NCBI GenBank assembly: GCA_025677835.1
Contig: JAIXMR010000002.1
Location: 402,001-466,000, forward strand
Origin: Sporodiniella umbellata
Lineage: Eukaryota; Mucoromycota; Mucoromycetes; Mucorales; Rhizopodaceae
Length of the DNA stretch: 64,000 bases
Reading direction: 5' to 3'
In this document: positions 58,601 to 64,000 of the stretch, one piece after another
Numbering within the stretch: the stretch's first letter is position 1
How the letters are laid out: each line of letters begins with the position of its first letter
Translations under genes and position numbers: made by a program
The notes under the pieces: model-generated
Database searches by the model: none
The model's input: the letters and a program-made list of their open reading frames with translations, nothing else
What the model was told of the DNA's origin: nothing

Positions 58601-60168
58601 GTGCTCGTGCAGGCATGAAGATCAAACCTGAGCAAAACAGACGCTCAAGGAGAGCCTCGACCGCTGTCAAGCCTACAGCCAGCATCTCTCAAATGATTCG
58701 ACAAGGCGAGCGCAAAACTTTTTCCACCATGTCTACTGCAGAACACCGTTACGATGAAGTCTATAGAAAAATAGAAGCCAACCGTACATCAGAGATCAAA
58801 AAATCACCTACACAGCCACCACCAAGTGGCCGTATGGAGCGCCTTTTCCAAGGCTACCCTACACATAAAAAAGCCAACCCAACCCGTCCCTTACCACCCC
58901 AGAACAAATTGGCAATGAATGTCAACATACGCAGAGCGCCTGGCAGAAATGCTATTCTGGATAGAGACTTATCGCCCCCGCCCTCTCTTATCATAGCAAA
59001 ATCGCCTCATGTTATCTCTAAGCGTACAAGTGAACCTAAAATCAGCCAGTCTGTTGCTATCAATGAGCAGAGAAGAGCAAGTGACAGTCATCCAAAGATA
59101 GCGTCCAATTTGAATCCATCAGAAGGTATTTAGGCATACACACATAAACAAAGAATATAGACGACTTACTTTTGGGTGTTATGTTCTAAAGAAGAAGACA
59201 ATAGAGATATAGAAGAAGATGAGGAAGATGAAGAGGTGATTGAGGAAGAAGAGATTATATTTACGCCCGAACAAGAGAAAACAAGCCCATTTTTCGAGGT
59301 GGCTACCCATTTAGAAACACAGCTACCTGAAGAAGATGGACGCGTCACGCCCAATTCAGATACGAGCCATTCAACAGAAGAAGAAGAAGACCACAGCAGT
59401 ACTGATGACGACGCTATTATTCGCGATTTGGTAGCTTTGGAGCCGCCTCGAATGTCTACTTCTATAAGCCGAACCAAAGCAAGACGCAGCATGCATTCCG
59501 AACTAGACAGACAAAAGGACGCTAGAAACAAAAGACAGAGTATGACAGCCCTTTTTCTGTCTTTGATGAACGGAATAGAGGCCAGCCAAGATCCGTCCTT
59601 GAATCACGTACTGGACACTTTCAAAGGGCTGGATAGCAACCCCTGCATTCAGTCTGAGGCTTCTAAAATGTTGTTGCCAAACGTGCTGACCAATCAACTC
59701 GCAGACAAGTTCAACTTAGCAAATCTGCCGGTTACGATAGAGACAATGGAACACCCAGAGCCTGAATCCCAAAGCGAGGCAGTAGAGCCATTAGAGAAAA
59801 GCAGGCTGGTAGAGCCCATAAGACTATCAAGTCCAACAGAGCTACTTGAAATTTCTAAAGTGCCTACTGCAATCAAAGAATGCTCTGAGGAGGATCCCAA
59901 GTTAGAGGGAGCTTTGGCCGACATAGACGGCATTAGCATTTTGCTAGACAGTGTGCTAGACGCACTGGTCAAGACTACCAAAACTACTGAAAATGAAAAA
60001 TCAATTTCAGTCATTGAAACCAAGCTCGAGCATGTGGCGGACAAGATCACTAGCCGACTATTGGAGAAAAAGCACCGATATGATGAGAAGCCATCAGAAA
60101 CCACGCTCTTGCTAGAAAAGTACTCTGATCTACTGTTACATATGGTAAAGAAGAAACTGAACCCTTGA
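55639..60168 (+). CDS. WD40-repeat scaffold protein, WDR62/MAPKBP1 family
   Basis: Nine exons: 55639-55803, 55881-56240, 56285-56422, 56526-56702, 56786-56974, 57026-57096, 57151-57680, 57749-59125 and 59192-60168. They join in one frame to give 1327 aa. Many WD40 repeats fill residues about 60-800 in two propellers. Examples are [75 protein letters not shown] and [13 protein letters not shown]. The order and the QPRIFIWDV and [12 protein letters not shown] start fit the WDR62/MAPKBP1 family, scaffolds of JNK-type MAP kinase modules and of spindle-pole functions in animals. The C-terminal half is disordered, with an acidic run ([15 protein letters not shown]) and a terminal helix. The role in fungi is not established. 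Confidence 0.85.
56468..56493. repeat. (CT)n microsatellite in WD40-gene intron 3
   Basis: About 13 CT units within the third intron of the WD40 scaffold gene, upstream of its acceptor; probably also the polypyrimidine tract. Confidence 0.9.
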
Positions 60169-60783
60169 AGGATTTGTAAATGTACGTGTAAATAAAGTTC
60201 AAGTCCCGTTTGTTTTTATGTAAGATCGACTTTCAGTGGCACGGATACGTTAGTGCGACATTCAATGTAAGACGGAAAAGGTTTTCCAGCTTTTTCTCTC
60301 CTAAGAATAGGCGCGGCAAAGCATTCAATTTGTTATTTGTTTATAGAAAAAACAACAAAACAAGGATAGAAAGTCGCGTTTTAGACATGTGCCTCACTCA
60401 CAATGACACAATACCACCATTTAAGGGAAACGCAATTCAATAAATTAAAATGCACACATGGCAAACAAAGCACCACTTTCCCTTCTGTGTGGCAAAAAGA
60501 AGGAGAAAGGGGCGGAAATAAGCAAGACATATAATCCAGGAAAAGAGGCGGTATACCAGAAAAGTAAATACTGCTCGGGTTTTAATTATTTGTTTTGTTT
60601 TGTTTTGTATTTTTATTTTCATTTTCCCGTTTTGTTTTGTTTTTCTTGTGATTGTTTTATCTTCTGTTTTTTTTTTTTTTTTCTTTCTTTCTTTCTTTCT
60701 CTTTATCTTTCTTTTTCTACTTCTTTTTGCCTAGAGTCTGGGGTGTGTATGATTTTTGACAGGCTGAATGTTGTATTCTAGTC
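60169..60783. other. Intergenic stretch between WD40 scaffold and pseudokinase
   Basis: 615 bp on the same strand as both neighbours. The right side is T/C-rich (60,580-60,730), with TTTC and TTTTG repeats leading into the pseudokinase start. No gene and no kinase N-lobe remnant is visible here. Confidence 0.6.
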
Positions 60784-62004
60784 ATGCCAAACAAGAAGAT
60801 TGCAACTAAACTTAAAGCTTGGTGGCAACAACGCACTAAAAAAGACGCTGGCGATTGGAAAAAGAATCTGTCGCCCAACCATCCTCCTCTACCAACACTA
60901 TCATCCGAATCAATACAGACCACGCTTCAAAACGATTCTTCACCTATCCAGAACCACTCAAATATCATCATTGAGTCTATTTCCAAGAATAGCAAGGTAA
61001 GGTTTTGTTTTCCTGTTGAATACCCTGTATGTGTAACCCTCTTTTATTTTTCTTGGTTTGACAGAAAAAACTTTTTTATTCATTATTCCCAATTCTTGAG
61101 GAAAGCGAGATAGTCATCACTGAAGAGTCTTCCAATATTAGACAAAATAGATCTCCTGAGACGTCAAGCTCAAACTCAATTGCCCCCTCTCCCCCTCACT
61201 CATGGGTACTTGATGAAGAGAAATCAAAACAGCATTTCGTTCAGATGATTTTGACAGCTAAACAATCAAAAGAAATGCGGCCCAGCCATTTGTCACTTGT
61301 GTTCAACGAAACAGGCAACATAGACAGTATACACATGTTTGTCAAAGGCCAACTAAAAAATCAGAAATTTACTGGGTAACCAAAAAAAAAAAAAAAAAAA
61401 AAAACAAAAAACCGGTTTTTTTTTTTTTTTGTTCTAATATGCTTGAATATTTTTTTCTAAAAAGAAATGCACAGTGTATACCCCCTGAAATAATGGATTC
61501 AAAATACAATAGTGAAAAAGCAGAAGTGTGGATTCTTGGTATTTATCTTTACAATCTTTTGACTGGAAAGTACCCGTTTCAGGCTTCTAACGATGAGCGC
61601 CTACTTAAGCGCATGGCTCATACCACCCTCTCTTTACCCAACGAGTTATCTCAAGGTAAATACAAACAGGTTTCTTTCAAACAGAAACCAGCTTACCTAA
61701 AGATCTATCTCTAGATGCCAAGGATTTATTACAGCGTATGCTGGCACCGGATGTAGTTACTAGGGCCTCTTTAGATTTAGTCATTTATCACCCATGGCTT
61801 CAGGCTTATAGGGAACATCTTTTATCGCCCATCCCTTCTCCCGAACCTGCTTCGGCCAAGAAAAAGAAAACCGGAAGATTCAAACGCACCGTATCTCTGG
61901 TGTTGAACGGACCTTATCCGCCTCCAAAAAATCCTTACCATGACCTATCTCACTTAGGGACACGCGATTCTGTATTTGCTAGACAAAGACCAGTTGTACA
62001 ATAA
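60784..62004 (+). CDS. Pseudokinase fragment-like protein: kinase C-lobe without N-lobe or catalytic motifs
   Basis: Four exons: 60784-60996, 61065-61375, 61465-61655 and 61703-62004, giving 338 aa. A basic, disordered N-terminus of about 100 residues replaces the N-lobe; there is no glycine loop or VAIK lysine. From about residue 125 a CAMK/AMPK-like C-lobe is recognisable. The helix FVQMILTAKQS is followed by RPSHLSLVFNETGNI where HRDLKPENLLLDENGNI is expected, so HRD is gone, and DFG is lost too. Then CIPPEIMDS (for APE), EVWILGIYLYNLLTGKYPF, DAKDLLQRMLAP and TRASLDLVIYHPWL match well. A basic tail (AKKKKTGRFKRT) ends the protein. It cannot be an active kinase; a binding or scaffold role is inferred. 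Confidence 0.82.
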
Positions 62005-62017
62005 TTCCTTTTTGTTT

Positions 62018-62025
62018 TATTATTA

Positions 62026-62057
<32 letters not shown>
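62018..62057. repeat. (ATT)n microsatellite
   Basis: A nearly perfect ATT/TTA repeat just after the pseudokinase stop, between two convergent genes. Confidence 0.9.
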
Positions 62058-62190
62058 GCTATTATTAGTGTTCATGTAAAACTGTAATTATTCCCCCCTC
62101 CTTTTTTTTTTTTCTTCTTGAAATACACAACAATTTAAAGAATTCATTTGTATAAATATATACATACATAAATTATTCAAATGTTACACG

Positions 62191-63762
62191 TTAAACTCTA
62201 TCTAATGTACTGGAACGGATGGGTGGTGGAGGAGGAGGGGGTCGCATAGCAGTGGAGCGGTGTCTGGATAAACTTGCAGGCGGAGGTGGGGGCATAGAGT
62301 GTCTTGTGAGAGTATCAGGAGCGGATACGGTATGGGTCATGGGCACGATGGGTATGGATTGACTGCTAGCACGCTTGAAAGACAAGTCAGGGTGTATACT
62401 GGGTAGGTGAGATGATGTGGACAGAGAAGGTGGAGGCGGCGGGGGCCGTTGCCGGATACTGGATGTCCTTCGTGTCTGTTGAATGGTTTTGGGCGATCCA
62501 ATGGATTCATTACTACTATTGCTGTGACGCGTCAGTCCACTCGAGGGACTTACGGCATCATATTCCTCTGTAAAATTCACAGGAAATATACCCCGCTTTC
62601 CATTGGCTTCGCCTACCCACCAGCCCCTATCAATCTCATCTATCACCGTAATCAAATCTCCTATTTTGAAGGATATCTCGTCATCATTTTGACCGCTAAA
62701 GTCGAATGATGCTTTTCTGATCTTTTCAAATTTAATTGAAGGTGAAGCTATAAGAGAAAGAGGTGTTGGTTGCTGCCTATATATATATATGAATATATAT
62801 ATTTACTTTTATTGCTTGTCACTGTTTCGATCCTAGCCATGGGTGCTTGGGCCATAAATGCAGTGATATCCTGGGTGGGGTTGTGGTCCCACTCGTTTCT
62901 GATGCTTTCTAGTAGTTCTTTGGCTTTTGTATGGTAGTCGACTTCGGCATCCAGTAGGTTGTACAGCGCATCCCGATGTGCATTCTAAAATAACATTATT
63001 CAGTTTATTTCATTCTAGTCGCTTTTATTTTTACCTCAAATTCTTGAAGATAAGCCATTTTTTGTATCAATTCATGTTCAGTATCTTCATACTTCATCTT
63101 TGCACCCTGCATCTCTTGCTCTAGTTCAGGCTTTTCTTTTTTGGCTTTGTTGAGCCGATTTAGTTTGGAGTCATAGTCTAATCGTTTTAGTTCGAGTTTT
63201 TTTCTTAGTGTGTCATAGTCCTTGTATTCTTGTAAGCCGTTCTCTAGTACATTCATGTAGCGATTCTTGATGTTGTCAGCCAGCTCTTCTTGGAGAACAG
63301 CCATGCTCTCTTTTGCGTCTTCCCCAAATGAGTCAATGCAACAGCTAACAGGTAAAATATGAGTTTTAAAAAGCTCATCAGCACTAAAAAAAAAAAAAAA
63401 ATAAAGCTTTACCCAAAGCAGATTCCTGAGGGAACACATTGCCATAGCTGTTTAGACAATTGCCAAACGAATCAAACGGCATCAGTTTGGCTTTATTATC
63501 TTCTGGCGAGGGCTTTCTCTTTAGTAAATGTTGGTATAAGGCGTCACAGGCAGCTACTATGTTCTCGTAACCTTCTCTTCTATGCTCCGTTTCCTGCTCT
63601 AACTTTTGGAAATCTTCCGTTTGTAATGTCGCTTTAGCTCCTCCAAACTTCTCTCCTGTCCACTAAATAAATCGTTGTTATATTATTTGAGTTTCAGATG
63701 TTCCGATTTTATTGGTTGTCTTAAATATATACTTGTTTAAACCTTCCCAGGTTTTTTATCAT
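62191..63762 (-). CDS. BAR domain-SH3 protein with proline-rich tail (amphiphysin/endophilin-like)
   Basis: Five exons proposed: 63762-63733, 63662-63385, 63344-63035, 62984-62807 and 62747-62191, giving 450 aa. The start MIKNLGRFKQWTGEKFGGAK is the amphipathic N-BAR opening. The long helices that follow, including YMNVLENGLQEYKDYDTLRK, make the BAR domain, about residues 1-240. The SH3 domain lies near residues 275-325 (FDFSGQNDDEISFKIGDLIT; RGWWVGEANGKRGIFPVNF). A Ser/Pro-rich tail with PPPPPP runs, ending PPPPPPPIRSSTLDRV, follows. Such proteins bend membranes in endocytosis and connect to actin regulators. The junction of exons 2 and 3 uses a T run as coding (FFFFFY) and is uncertain. The remainder of the window to 64000 is its leader and promoter. 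Confidence 0.85.
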
Positions 63763-64000
63763 GCTCTATTTCTGATTCAGTAGATAAAAAGATATGAAGG
63801 AGAGTAGTAATTTCCTTTTTTTAAGAAAAAAGAAAATAAGAAAGAAAAGCTAAAAGTAAAAGAAAAAAGAGACACAAAGAAAATTTGACAACTTTTTTAA
63901 GCCATTCTGTAGGTGTCGCCCCACAGTCAGCGGAGTACAAATGAATGACGTGTGGATCGTCTATTTTTTTCTTGCTTGCCCACCAAAAAAAAGTAGACGC
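63763..64000. other. Upstream region of the BAR-SH3 gene
   Basis: AT-rich, with purine-rich runs near 63,830-63,880. No further gene is visible before the window ends. Confidence 0.5.

Overview
The window is a piece of a fungal nuclear genome. Genes are split by many short introns (about 40-90 bp) with GT..AG ends and CTAAC/CTAAT-like branch sites. Non-coding DNA is AT-rich and full of poly(A)/poly(T) runs. A complete translation elongation factor 3 points to fungi. The protein set (chitin deacetylase with a GPI-type tail, GH16 and GH5 wall enzymes, BAR-SH3, Ssd1-like RNB protein) and the gene style suggest an early-diverging Mucoromycota/Mucorales-type fungus; the lineage is inferred, not demonstrated. 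No rRNA, tRNA, CRISPR array or transposable element could be supported.

Layout, left part (1-13.3 kb): the 3'-truncated end of a Tag1-like DUF3712 membrane protein (minus), a small conserved-looking gene (minus), an alpha-arrestin and a neutral sphingomyelinase in tandem (plus), a small gene on the opposite strand overlapping the sphingomyelinase end region, a cytochrome P450, fibrillarin, a small N-myristoylated/palmitoylated-type protein, and a drug/metabolite (triose-phosphate/nucleotide-sugar) transporter.

Middle (13.3-32.1 kb): Hsp90 co-chaperone p23, a secreted GH16 wall enzyme, a secreted phosphoesterase, profilin, 40S ribosomal protein S1 (eS1), the GPI inositol-deacylase Bst1/PGAP1, elongation factor 3 and Sec61 gamma. 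Long AT-rich gaps (17.9-20.6, 21.2-23.1 kb) lie between them.

Right part (32.1-64 kb): a gene-poor 5.4 kb containing one hypothetical membrane protein, then a GH5 exo-beta-1,3-glucanase, a GNAT acetyltransferase, arginyl-tRNA synthetase, an Alr4036-type FMN-binding protein, a chitin deacetylase, a Pho80-type cyclin, an RNB-fold protein that has lost all four catalytic aspartates, a minimal ArfGAP, a nine-exon WDR62/MAPKBP1-type WD40 scaffold, a pseudokinase lacking the N-lobe, and a BAR-SH3-proline-rich protein.

The genes are mostly housekeeping and are not an operon-like system. Recurrent themes are secretion and cell wall (GH16, GH5, chitin deacetylase, phosphoesterase, Sec61 gamma, Bst1), translation (eEF3, eS1, ArgRS, fibrillarin) and membrane trafficking or signalling (arrestin, ArfGAP, BAR-SH3, cyclin, WD40 scaffold, pseudokinase). 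The most unusual items are the pseudokinase without an N-lobe, the catalytically dead RNB protein, the small lipid-anchored protein with an MGCC start, and several odd gene structures (a stop codon alone in its own exon, 4-nt and 16-nt coding exons, an intron with an open frame). Exon boundaries were placed by eye using splice signals, frame and family similarity.
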